Assembly: GCA_964426135.1 (NCBI GenBank)
Contig: CAYRPN010000096.1
Span: 1-22,419 of the forward strand
Reading direction: 5' to 3'
Length of the DNA: 22,419 bases
Origin: CAYRPN01 sp964426135
GTDB lineage: Bacteria > Planctomycetota > Phycisphaerae > Phycisphaerales > Phycisphaeraceae
Under the pieces are notes generated by a model, which worked only from the letters and a program-made list of their open reading frames with translations, did no database searches and was not told the DNA's origin. The translations under genes and the position numbers were made by a program. Positions 14,632-22,374 of this stretch are shown here, in pieces. The first letter of the stretch is position 1, and each line of letters opens with the position of its first letter.

Positions 14632-17600
14632 ATGAGAACTTCGGCTGTACTTTCTGTCGGGATTGCTGTTCTGTTGGCCGTTTCACTCAACGCTGTCGCC
14701 GAAGCAATCAAGCTGGAGCAAGGTTCGCGCGTTGTTCTCATCGGCAACGGGCTCGGCTCGCGCATGGAGCGGTTCGGATATTTCGAAGCCGAAGTTCAGG
14801 TTCGCCATGCGGACAAGAACATTGTCATCCGCAACCTCTGCGATGAAGGGGACACGCCCGGTTTTCGTCCGCACTCGGGGCGCAACGATCCGTGGGCCTT
14901 TCCGGGCGCGGAAAAATACCGCGAACTCAAGAAGGCCAGAGACACCTGGGGATCGAGCAACGTGGGCAACGGGTTCTTTGAGAAGCCCGATCAGTGGCTC
15001 GCCAGACTCAAGCCGGATGTGATCGTGGCGTTTTTCGGATTCAACGAATCGTTCGAAGGGCCGGGGGGCCTGACTCGGTTCAAGGCGGAACTGACCGACT
15101 TCGTGCTGCACACGAAGCAGCAGAAATACAACGGCCAGGCTCCGCCGCGGCTCGCGCTGGTCTCGCCCATCGCATTCGAAGACCTTTCGGCAAAATTCGG
15201 CACGCCCGACGGCAAGATCGAGAACACCAATCTGGCGCTCTACACCGCGGCCATGGAGGATGTGGCGAGGAAGCATGAGGTGCTGTTCGTCGATCTCTTC
15301 ACGCCCAGCCACGGCTGGTTCAAGACCACCACGGAGCCGCTGACGCGCGACGGCGCGCTGCTCAATGACGCAGGCTACAAGCATTTGGGGCCCGCACTGG
15401 CGGATGCATTGTTCGGCCGCGCGCCGGCGCAAGAAAATGCCGCGGTGCTCGCCGCGGTGCGCGAGAAGAGCTGGATGTGGCTGAAGTACTACAAGATTCC
15501 CAACGGCGTGCATGTGTTCGGCCGTCGCAACAAGCCCTTCGGCCCGCAGAACTATCCCGATGAGCTCAAGAAACTGGAAGAGATGGTCGCCAACCGCGAC
15601 CGCGCCATCTGGGCGGCGCTGGCGGGCCAGACGTTCGATCTCGCAGCCGCCGATGCTTCGACTCATCCGCTCCCGAAGATCGGCGAGGTCAACAAGAACA
15701 TCAAGTACCTCAGCGGCGCCGACGCGCTGGCGACGTTCAAGGTCGCGGAGGGTTACAGGATCGAGCTCTTCGCCTCGGAGAAGGAGTTCAAGAACCTGGC
15801 GAAACCTTCGCAGCTTTCCTTCGACAACAAGGGCCGGCTGTGGGTTTCCACCATGCCCGTCTATCCGCACTACAAACCGGGCGATCCGAAGCCTAACGAC
15901 AAGCTGATCATCCTCGAAGACACCAACGGCGACGGCAGGGCCGACAAGGAAACGGTTTTTGCCGAGGGGCTGCATCTGCCCCTGGGGTTCGAGTTCGCGC
16001 CGGAAGGTGTTTACGTTTCGCAGGGCAACGATCTGGTGCTGCTCCGCGACACCGATGGCGACGACCGCGCGGACGTGACGGAGATCGTGCTCAGCGGCTT
16101 CGACGATCACGACACGCACCACGCGATCAGCGCCTTCTGCGCCGACCCGTCCGGCGCCATCATCATGGCCGAGGGCACGTTTCTGCACAGCAACATCGAG
16201 ACGGCCTACGGCCCGGTGCGCAGCTCCAACGGCGGATTTTTCCGCTACGACCCGAGTCGCCGACAACTAGAGCGCACCGCCCGGCTGGCGCTGCCCAATC
16301 CATGGGGCACGGCGTTCGATGAATGGGGCCAGTGTTTCTTCGCGGACACATCCGACCCCAACATGCGCTGGATGCTGCCCGGTTCGATGAAAGTGGACTA
16401 CGGCGACTTCGCGCCGATGCCCTGGGATTTGCTCGAAGCCAAGTCGCGCGTGCGCCCCACGTCGGGCCTCGAAGTCATCTCCAGCCGGCATTTTCCGGAT
16501 GACGTGCAGGGTGACATCCTGATCAACAACACGATCGGATTCCAAGGCACCAAGCAGCACCAGATGATCGAAGAGGGCACTGGCTACACCACGAAGTTCC
16601 GACAGGACCTCTTGGTCAGCAGCGACCGTAATTTCCGGCCCGTGGACATGGAGTTTGCGCCGGACGGATCGCTGTATCTGGTCGATTGGCACAACGCGCT
16701 GATCGGTCACATGCAGCACAGCGCCCGCGATCCCAATCGCGATCACGAGCACGGCCGGGTCTATCGCATCACCTATCCATCGCGGCCGCTAGTCTCGCCA
16801 GCCAGGATCGCCGACGCGTCGATTCAGACGCTCCTGAACAATTTGAAGCTGCCCGAGTATCGCGCCCGCTACGCCACGCGGCGCGAACTTCGGGGCCGCG
16901 ATCCGCAGGAAGTGCTCTCGGCCATCAGTGCATGGACCGCCGGCCTGGACAAGGCCGATCCGCTTCATGAGCATCACCTGCTTGAGGCGCTCTGGGTCAC
17001 GTGGGGCCTGAATCGGGTTGACGACGCGCTGCTTCGGAACTTGCTGGCGGCGAAAGATCACCGCGCCCGCGCCGCGGCGGTGCATGTCCTGCGATACAGC
17101 GGCCATCGCATCAGCGATCAGGTGAAACTTCTGACCGAGGCGGCGGGCGATGCGCACGGACGCGTTCGCCTGGAAGCGCTCGTGGCGGCGACATGGCTGC
17201 CCAAGAAGGACGGCCTGCCGATCGTCGAGAAGGTCGGCGCCAACAAGGACAAGTGGATGGAAGCCGTGCACAAGGCCTCGAAGGCTTTCTTCGAAGGCCA
17301 GCCGATCGATTCCACGCCGAAGGTTGTCCTGGAAACGAAGCTGACCGGTGACGACCGCGCCCTGTTCATCAAGGGCGCCGAGGTTTATGGCCGCGAGGGC
17401 CACTGCATCACCTGCCATCAGCAGAACGGCGACGGCCTGGCCGCGGCATTTTTCCCGCCGCTGGCCGGCTCGGAATGGGTCACCGGCAGCCCCGAGCGGT
17501 TGGCCAAGATCGTCCTGCACGGCGTGACCGGCCCGATCGAAGTCAAAGGCGTCAAGTATCCCGGCAATGTGCCGATGATTTCCTTCAAGTTCCTCACCGA

Positions 17601-17757
17601 CGAAGAAATCGCCGCGGTGCTGACCTACATTCGCAACTCGTTCGGCAACCAGGCGTCCGTGGTGAACGAAGCGACGATCAAGGCCATTCGCGAGGCGACG
17701 AAAGATCAGGTGCAGCTCTACACGCCCGAACAACTGCTCAAAATGCATCCGAACTGA
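14632..17757 (+). CDS. SGNH-like / beta-propeller / HEAT / cytochrome c protein (PVC-type heme-binding CxxCH family)
   Basis: The product is 1041 aa with a Sec signal (1-24). Residues 28-262 resemble an SGNH/GDSL hydrolase: block I reads VLIGNGLGSRM (Gly38-Asn39-Gly40) with no Ser at the usual nucleophile position, block III is FFGFNES (Asn138), and block V is LLNDAGYKHLG (Asp246, His251). Residues about 360-720 form a predicted beta-propeller of the 'putative membrane-bound dehydrogenase' type (TIGR02604-like), with DTNGDGRAD and DTDGDDRAD loops that look calcium-binding and HGRVYRITYPS near its end. A helical HEAT-like stretch covers about 740-890. A C-terminal cytochrome c (TIGR02603-like) has C925-I-T-C928-H929 and likely axial Met982 in VPMISFKFL. 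Such proteins are abundant in planctomycetes; sugar or alcohol dehydrogenase activity is suspected by analogy. It sits alone on the plus strand between modules 2 and 3. Confidence 0.9.
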   Translation: MRTSAVLSVGIAVLLAVSLNAVAEAIKLEQGSRVVLIGNGLGSRMERFGYFEAEVQVRHADKNIVIRNLCDEGDTPGFRPHSGRNDPWAFPGAEKYRELKKARDTWGSSNVGNGFFEKPDQWLARLKPDVIVAFFGFNESFEGPGGLTRFKAELTDFVLHTKQQKYNGQAPPRLALVSPIAFEDLSAKFGTPDGKIENTNLALYTAAMEDVARKHEVLFVDLFTPSHGWFKTTTEPLTRDGALLNDAGYKHLGPALADALFGRAPAQENAAVLAAVREKSWMWLKYYKIPNGVHVFGRRNKPFGPQNYPDELKKLEEMVANRDRAIWAALAGQTFDLAAADASTHPLPKIGEVNKNIKYLSGADALATFKVAEGYRIELFASEKEFKNLAKPSQLSFDNKGRLWVSTMPVYPHYKPGDPKPNDKLIILEDTNGDGRADKETVFAEGLHLPLGFEFAPEGVYVSQGNDLVLLRDTDGDDRADVTEIVLSGFDDHDTHHAISAFCADPSGAIIMAEGTFLHSNIETAYGPVRSSNGGFFRYDPSRRQLERTARLALPNPWGTAFDEWGQCFFADTSDPNMRWMLPGSMKVDYGDFAPMPWDLLEAKSRVRPTSGLEVISSRHFPDDVQGDILINNTIGFQGTKQHQMIEEGTGYTTKFRQDLLVSSDRNFRPVDMEFAPDGSLYLVDWHNALIGHMQHSARDPNRDHEHGRVYRITYPSRPLVSPARIADASIQTLLNNLKLPEYRARYATRRELRGRDPQEVLSAISAWTAGLDKADPLHEHHLLEALWVTWGLNRVDDALLRNLLAAKDHRARAAAVHVLRYSGHRISDQVKLLTEAAGDAHGRVRLEALVAATWLPKKDGLPIVEKVGANKDKWMEAVHKASKAFFEGQPIDSTPKVVLETKLTGDDRALFIKGAEVYGREGHCITCHQQNGDGLAAAFFPPLAGSEWVTGSPERLAKIVLHGVTGPIEVKGVKYPGNVPMISFKFLTDEEIAAVLTYIRNSFGNQASVVNEATIKAIREATKDQVQLYTPEQLLKMHPN

Positions 17758-17868
17758 TCTCGAGTACGCAAGAGTCAACAGATCCAGTATGTCCCTGTTC
17801 CCCGATGATCTTGCGAGTTCAGGAGCCGCGCACGAACTAGTTCGCAGATTGCCGTCGGCGCCGACGTA

Positions 17869-17898
17869 GGGTGCGTCAAGGCTCGGCGTGGCGCACCC
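17869..17898. repeat. Short hairpin GGGTGCG/CGCACCC
   Basis: GGGTGCG (17869-17875) pairs with CGCACCC (17892-17898) across a 16-nt loop, in the 520-bp gap 17758-18277 after the multidomain cytochrome. It could serve as a transcription terminator-like structure or be another repeat fragment. No U-tract follows. Confidence 0.45.
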
Positions 17899-17950
17899 CA
17901 TTTGATTGAAGACGCAACGTGGTGGGGCCGCGTGGACTTGACGCGACCTT

Positions 17951-17970
17951 CTCTCTCTCTCTCTCTCTCT
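17951..17970. repeat. (CT)10 microsatellite
   Basis: Ten uninterrupted CT dinucleotides lie in the spacer ahead of module 3, 8 bp before a large inverted-repeat element. Dinucleotide tracts this long are uncommon in bacteria and prone to slippage, so the length may vary between strains. It is non-coding and more than 300 bp from the next start codon. Confidence 0.95.
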
Positions 17971-17977
17971 GTCCCTC

Positions 17978-18110
17978 CTTAAGAGCGGAACCGAAATAAG
18001 TTCCCGATTTAGCCGGCGGGCTTGCCCGCCGAGACGCCCTCGGCGGGCAAGCCCGCCGGCTAAATGGGGGGCCACCAATTCGCGAAGTTATTTCGGGCCC
18101 GTTCCTTAAG
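17978..18110. repeat. Nested inverted-repeat element (GCCGGCGGGCTTGCCCGCC type)
   Basis: The inner stem is perfect over 26 bp: 18008-18033 with 18039-18064, loop ACGCC. The outer arms pair imperfectly, from CTTAAG (17978-17983) and GAAATAA on the left to TTATTTC and CTTAAG (18105-18110) on the right. The 133-bp unit therefore has an outer arm and an inner hairpin. It ends 167 bp before the module 3 cytochrome start. The rest of the 520-bp gap has no credible gene. Confidence 0.9.
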
Positions 18111-18277
18111 AATGAGCGGAGTAGGTGACGCTGTCGCTTCCGGAATCTGTGACTCGCGTGGTTCCCCGGCGGGTGTATCCTCATCTCGGTGATTCGACAA
18201 TAACCAAGCAGGTAGGCCGGCACAGACTGGACGCCGGTCAGCGTCCTGTGCGACGCTCCTTTTCAGGAACCGCTCGG

Positions 18278-20761
18278 ATGCGTTTCATTCGGTCAATGCA
18301 GTTGGCGGCCACCCTGGTCCTCGCTTCGACTTGCGCATTTTGCGCCATCTCTCGCGCTGCCGATCCGCCGCCCAAGGTCAAGGCCGACGACATGAGATTC
18401 TTCGAGGAACGGATCAGGCCCGTGCTGGCCGATCGCTGCTTCGACTGCCATGGCGAGGACAAGCAGAAGGGCAAACTCCGCCTCGATTCCATCGCCGCGA
18501 TTCTTCAAGGCGGGGAGCGAGGCCCTGCATTGGTTCGTGGCGACCCGGCCGCAAGCCTGATTGTGCACGCCATCAGCCATTCAGAAGAACTGGCGATGCC
18601 GCCGAAGAAGAAGCTGCCTTATGAGCAGATCAACGACCTGACGAAGTGGATCAAGCAGGGCGCGCCGTGGCCCGACGCTCCTGCGGCCGCCGCGCCGCCG
18701 GTGAAGCAACCGGGGGAAGCGGAGGCTCCGTTCACGAAAGAGCAGCGCGAGTTCTGGGCCTTCCGAAAGCCGATCAAGCCGGCGCTGCCGCAGGTGCGCG
18801 ACAAGCGGTGGCCGCGTTCGCCCATCGACTATTTCGTGCTTGCGAAACTCGAAACGGCGGGCCTCGCTCCCGCGCCGCCTGCGAATCCTCGCGTGCTGAT
18901 TCGCCGGGCCTATTTCGATCTGCTCGGTCTGCCGCCGACGCCGCAAGAGGTCGAGGATTTTGTCAAGGCATGCGAAGCGGAAGAGAAAAGGGAACCAAGA
19001 AGCGCAGGGGCCAAGCAGGGCGACTCCGAACCCAGCACCCTGAACCCTGAACCCTACACCCTCCTCATCGATCGACTGCTCGCCTCGCCGCGCTACGGCG
19101 AGCGCTGGGGCCGGCACTGGCTGGATGTGGCCCGTTACGCCGACTCGAACGGCATGGACGAGAACATCGCGTTCCCGTTCATTTATCGCTACCGCGATTA
19201 CGTCATCGCCGCCTTCAACGCCGACCTGCCTTACGACCAGTTCATCCGCGAGCAACTTGCCGGCGACCTGATGCCCGACAGCGATCAGCGCGTGACCGAC
19301 GATCGCGTCGTGGCCACGGGCTTTCTGACGGTGGGGCCCAAGATGCTGGCATGCGACGATCAGCGCAAGATGGAGATGGACATCGTCGACGACCAGGTGT
19401 CCACGACCTTCTCCGCGTTCCTGGGGCTGACCATCAGCTGCGCCCGTTGCCACGACCACAAGTACGACCCGCTGCCGGCGGCCGACTATTACGCGCTCGC
19501 CGGCATTTTCAAAAGCACGCGCACGATGGAGCACTTCAAGGTGGTCGCTCCCATGAACGTACGCCTGCTGGGCGGCCCCGCGGCGATGGAGCGCGAGAAG
19601 ACCCTGCGGAAGCAGACGGATGAACTGCGTCAGCAGGTCAAGAAAAAGGACCTGGCGAAGGACGAAAAGAAGAAGCTGGAGGAGCAGTTGGCGACCGCGG
19701 AGCGGGAACTGCGCGAGTTGCCCCGGGCGATGGCGGTGAGCGAAGGAAAACCACAGGACCTGCGCGTGCATCTGCGCGGCAACTACCTGACGCTCGGTGC
19801 GACCGTTCCCCGCCGCTTCCCGCGAATTCTGGCGGGTGACGATCAGAAACCGATCGGCGGCAGCGGCAGCGGCAGGCTGGAGCTTGCCCGCTGGATGACG
19901 CAGCCCGACCACCCGCTGACCGCGCGAGTCATGGTCAACCGTCTCTGGCGCTGGCATTTTGGACGCGGCATCGTCGCAAGCGTGGATAACTTCGGCATGC
20001 TCGGAGCAGCACCGACGCACCCGCAGTTGCTCGACTGGCTGGCGACGCGCTTCGTGGAGGACAACTGGTCCATCAAGGCGATGCACCGGCAGATCATGCT
20101 TTCTTCCTCGTATCAGATGGCCGCCACTCATTCCAGCGCCGCGGCCGCGGTCGATCCCGACAATGCCCTGCTGTGGCGCTTTAACCGCCGCCGCATGCAG
20201 GCGGAGGAAGTGCGCGACGCGCTGCTGGCGGTCTCGGGCCGGCTCAGTGATGCCAGGGGCGGCAGCCTGATGCAGCACAAGCAGCATGAGTACGCGAAGA
20301 ACGGCGACAACAACGTCCACTACGACAAGAGCCTGCTCCGCACCGTTTACCTTCCCGTCATGCGCAGCGGCCTGCATGACGCGATGATCGCTTTCGATTT
20401 CGCCGATCCCAGTGTTTCCAACGGCGATCGCGCGGCGACCACGGTCGCGCCGCAGGCTCTGTACATGATGAACAGCGACCTGCTGATGAAATCCGCCGAG
20501 GCGCTGGCGGTGGACCTGATCAAGCCCGCGGCCGCCGGTGCGGCGGACATCGACGATGCGGCGCGGATCGTGCTGCTCCATCAGCGCGCCCTGGGCCGCA
20601 AACCGACCGAGCTCGAGTTGAAGGAACGCGGCGAGTTCCTGCAGCGCTACGAAGCAGCGCTCGCGGCGAGGCAGCCTGACGCCAAGCTGCGCCGCACCGC
20701 GGCGTGGACCGCCTTGTGCCGTGTCATCCTGGCTTCCACGGAGTTCGTTTATGTTGAATAG
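18278..20761 (+). CDS. PSCyt1-DUF1549-DUF1553 cytochrome protein (module 3)
   Basis: The product is 827 aa. ATG 18278 is preceded by AGGA (18265-18268, 9-nt spacing) and opens a Sec signal (about 1-27, ending AISRAAD); ATG 18296 is an alternative. PSCyt1 covers about 35-130 with C54-F-D-C57-H58 and likely Met107 in LAMPP. DUF1549 covers about 180-415 with C388-A-R-C391-H392 followed by DHKYDP. A charged coiled coil (about 437-490, rich in Lys/Glu) links to DUF1553 (about 533-815, starting RLELARWMTQPDHPLTARV). Compared with module 1, DUF1549 has about 23 extra residues at 234-260, a low-complexity segment ending PSTLNPEPYTL that looks like repeat DNA captured in frame. The stop codon lies inside the DUF1501 gene, an 11-bp overlap that implies translational coupling. 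Confidence 0.92.
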   Translation: MRFIRSMQLAATLVLASTCAFCAISRAADPPPKVKADDMRFFEERIRPVLADRCFDCHGEDKQKGKLRLDSIAAILQGGERGPALVRGDPAASLIVHAISHSEELAMPPKKKLPYEQINDLTKWIKQGAPWPDAPAAAAPPVKQPGEAEAPFTKEQREFWAFRKPIKPALPQVRDKRWPRSPIDYFVLAKLETAGLAPAPPANPRVLIRRAYFDLLGLPPTPQEVEDFVKACEAEEKREPRSAGAKQGDSEPSTLNPEPYTLLIDRLLASPRYGERWGRHWLDVARYADSNGMDENIAFPFIYRYRDYVIAAFNADLPYDQFIREQLAGDLMPDSDQRVTDDRVVATGFLTVGPKMLACDDQRKMEMDIVDDQVSTTFSAFLGLTISCARCHDHKYDPLPAADYYALAGIFKSTRTMEHFKVVAPMNVRLLGGPAAMEREKTLRKQTDELRQQVKKKDLAKDEKKKLEEQLATAERELRELPRAMAVSEGKPQDLRVHLRGNYLTLGATVPRRFPRILAGDDQKPIGGSGSGRLELARWMTQPDHPLTARVMVNRLWRWHFGRGIVASVDNFGMLGAAPTHPQLLDWLATRFVEDNWSIKAMHRQIMLSSSYQMAATHSSAAAAVDPDNALLWRFNRRRMQAEEVRDALLAVSGRLSDARGGSLMQHKQHEYAKNGDNNVHYDKSLLRTVYLPVMRSGLHDAMIAFDFADPSVSNGDRAATTVAPQALYMMNSDLLMKSAEALAVDLIKPAAAGAADIDDAARIVLLHQRALGRKPTELELKERGEFLQRYEAALAARQPDAKLRRTAAWTALCRVILASTEFVYVE
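18977..19057. repeat. Repeat-like insertion inside the module 3 cytochrome gene
   Basis: This stretch encodes low-complexity residues about 234-260 absent from the module 1 and 2 paralogs. Its end contains the tandem ACCCTGAACCCTGAACCCT (19037-19055), resembling intergenic repeat DNA rather than coding sequence. It stays in frame and has no stop codon. The exact insertion boundaries cannot be fixed without homologs. Confidence 0.5.
20739..20743 (+). promoter_or_regulatory. Ribosome binding site of the module 3 DUF1501 gene, inside the upstream gene
   Basis: CGGAG lies 7 nt before ATG 20751 and within the last codons of the module 3 cytochrome gene. It selects ATG 20751 over the in-frame GTG at 20721 and supports translation coupled to the upstream gene. 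Confidence 0.65.
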
Positions 20762-22229
20762 GCTCTGCGGAAATCGCGATCCGCGCCCGCTCTCGCGCCG
20801 GCAGATGCTGGGGCAAGGCGTCGGCTTCGGCTCCGTCGCCCTGGCGGCGATGCTGGCCGAGCGGAAGGTGGGTTTCGCGGACTCAACCCACCCTACGGGG
20901 AGCAACGCAGCCTCCACCGTCGCGCCCGGTTCACCGCGCCCCGCCCAGCCGCTGGCGCCGCGTCCGCCCCATTTCGCGCCCAAGGCCAAGCGCGTCATCT
21001 TCCTGTTCATGCACGGCGGGCCGTCCACGATCGATCTTCTGGATTACAAGCCTCAACTCCAGGCCAGCGACAACAAGCCGCTGCCGTTTGCACAACCGCG
21101 GGTCGTTTCCAGCGAGACGGGCAACCTGCTCGCCTCGCCGTGGAAGTTCACGCCGCGCGGCAAGTGCGGCACGCCCGTCAGTGAACTGCTCCCGCACATC
21201 GGCTCCATCGTCGATGACCTGTGCGTGATGAACTCCGTGCATGGCTCCAACTCGCGCCACGGCGCCGCCCTCTTGGAACTGCACACCGGCTCCGACACCT
21301 TTGTGCGCCCCTCGATGGGATCGTGGATCAACTACGGCCTGGGCACCGTGAACCAGAACCTGCCGGGCTTCATCACCATCTGCCCTTCCAGCAGTCACGG
21401 CGGGCTGAATGCGTGGAGTTCCGCTTTTCTCCCCGCTCACTTTCAAGGTACGTCCATCGGCCGCGAAGGCGCTGACGCCACGTCGGCGAAAGTCCCGTTC
21501 ATCACGCAGTCCAAAATCGCACCCGACCTGCAGCGCATGGAACTCGACGCGCTGCGGCAGATCAACACCGATCGCCTCGGCGTCACCGGCCCCGATTCAG
21601 CGCTGGAAGCACGCATCGAATCCTTCGAGCTTGCTTTCCGGATGCAGGCGCAGGTGCCGGTGGTGCAGGATTTGTCGGGCGAGCCCGAATACATCCGCAG
21701 GATGTACGGGCTGGACAAGGACGCGACGAGAAACTTCGGCACGCAGTGCCTGCTGGCGCGGCGATTTGCCGAGGCGGGCGTTCGCTTCGTGCAGGTCACG
21801 CACAGCTACTGGGATTCGCACGGCAACCTCAAGGCGGAGCACGCCAAACTCGCCGGCCAGATGGATCAGCCTGCCGCCGCCCTGATCATGGATTTGAAAC
21901 AGCGCGGCCTGCTCGATGACACGCTGGTGCTCTGGGGCGGCGAGTTCGGCCGAACGCCCACCGCTCAGGGCCGCGACGGCCGCGATCACAATCCGCACGG
22001 CATGACCATGTGGATGGCCGGCGGCGGTGTGCGCGGAGGGATGCGCTACGGTTCAACGGACGAGTTCGGCTACTACGCCGTCGACAAGAAGATTCACTTC
22101 CACGACCTGCACGCCACCATCCTGCACCTGCTGGGCATCGATCACACCGCCCTGACCTATCGCCACGTCGGGCGCGATTTCCGCCTGACCGACCTCTACG
22201 GTCATGTCGTCAAGGACATCATCGCTTGA
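20751..22229 (+). CDS. Tat-exported DUF1501 protein (module 3)
   Basis: The product is 492 aa. A twin-arginine signal is present (L14-S15-R16-R17-Q-M-L-G, then a Gly/Ala-rich hydrophobic segment to A36). Residues 40-49 (VGFADSTHPT) are encoded by a 30-bp dispersed repeat also found at 10144-10173, and about 35 Pro/Ala-rich residues follow before the conserved domain. DUF1501 blocks are canonical: FMHGGPSTIDLLDYKP, SYWDSHGNLKAEH, WGGEFGRTPTAQG, GRDHNPHGM and HFHDLHATILHLLGIDH, which contain the Asp/His/Glu residues expected for an alkaline-phosphatase-superfamily metal site. It overlaps its cytochrome partner by 11 bp, the tightest coupling of the three modules. Activity is unknown. It appears intact despite the repeat, which lies at the signal peptide boundary. 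Confidence 0.92.
   Translation: MLNRLCGNRDPRPLSRRQMLGQGVGFGSVALAAMLAERKVGFADSTHPTGSNAASTVAPGSPRPAQPLAPRPPHFAPKAKRVIFLFMHGGPSTIDLLDYKPQLQASDNKPLPFAQPRVVSSETGNLLASPWKFTPRGKCGTPVSELLPHIGSIVDDLCVMNSVHGSNSRHGAALLELHTGSDTFVRPSMGSWINYGLGTVNQNLPGFITICPSSSHGGLNAWSSAFLPAHFQGTSIGREGADATSAKVPFITQSKIAPDLQRMELDALRQINTDRLGVTGPDSALEARIESFELAFRMQAQVPVVQDLSGEPEYIRRMYGLDKDATRNFGTQCLLARRFAEAGVRFVQVTHSYWDSHGNLKAEHAKLAGQMDQPAAALIMDLKQRGLLDDTLVLWGGEFGRTPTAQGRDGRDHNPHGMTMWMAGGGVRGGMRYGSTDEFGYYAVDKKIHFHDLHATILHLLGIDHTALTYRHVGRDFRLTDLYGHVVKDIIA
20867..20896. repeat. In-frame copy of the 30-bp GGTGGGTT/AACCCACC repeat
   Basis: These 30 bases are identical to 10144-10173, the right arm of the intergenic 33-bp inverted repeat. 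They contain GGTGGGTT and AACCCACC, able to form an 8-bp stem. The insert adds ten codons (V40-T49) to the module 3 DUF1501 protein just after its Tat hydrophobic segment, without disturbing the frame. Confidence 0.93.
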
Positions 22230-22374
22230 CAACGCCGCCCAGCCGATGCCCCCAGCGCATCGCCAGATTGCCCGGTCGCTGATCGTCGCGGTGGCACGAT
22301 CAAACTCACCGCCGGCGTCGAGCACGGTGGAGCGGAAAAAAATTGGTTCATCCGGCAATTGCGGCCATGTCTTG
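22230..22374. other. Trailer after module 3
   Basis: No gene or terminator is recognisable. An A-run at 22335-22342 is followed by GGTTCATCCGGCAATTGCG (22345-22363), which matches 5747-5765 at 17 of 19 positions. Both copies lie a short distance before a copy of the composite inverted-repeat element. Confidence 0.5.

Noticed and set aside
18008..18064. 26-bp GC-rich stem as an intrinsic terminator
   Set aside because: No U-rich run follows either arm, and it is 250 bp beyond the nearest stop codon; better described as a repeat element.
18581..21028. Long minus-strand frame opposite module 3
   Set aside because: Same shadow effect; it spans the junction of two convincing plus-strand genes and contains no recognisable motif.
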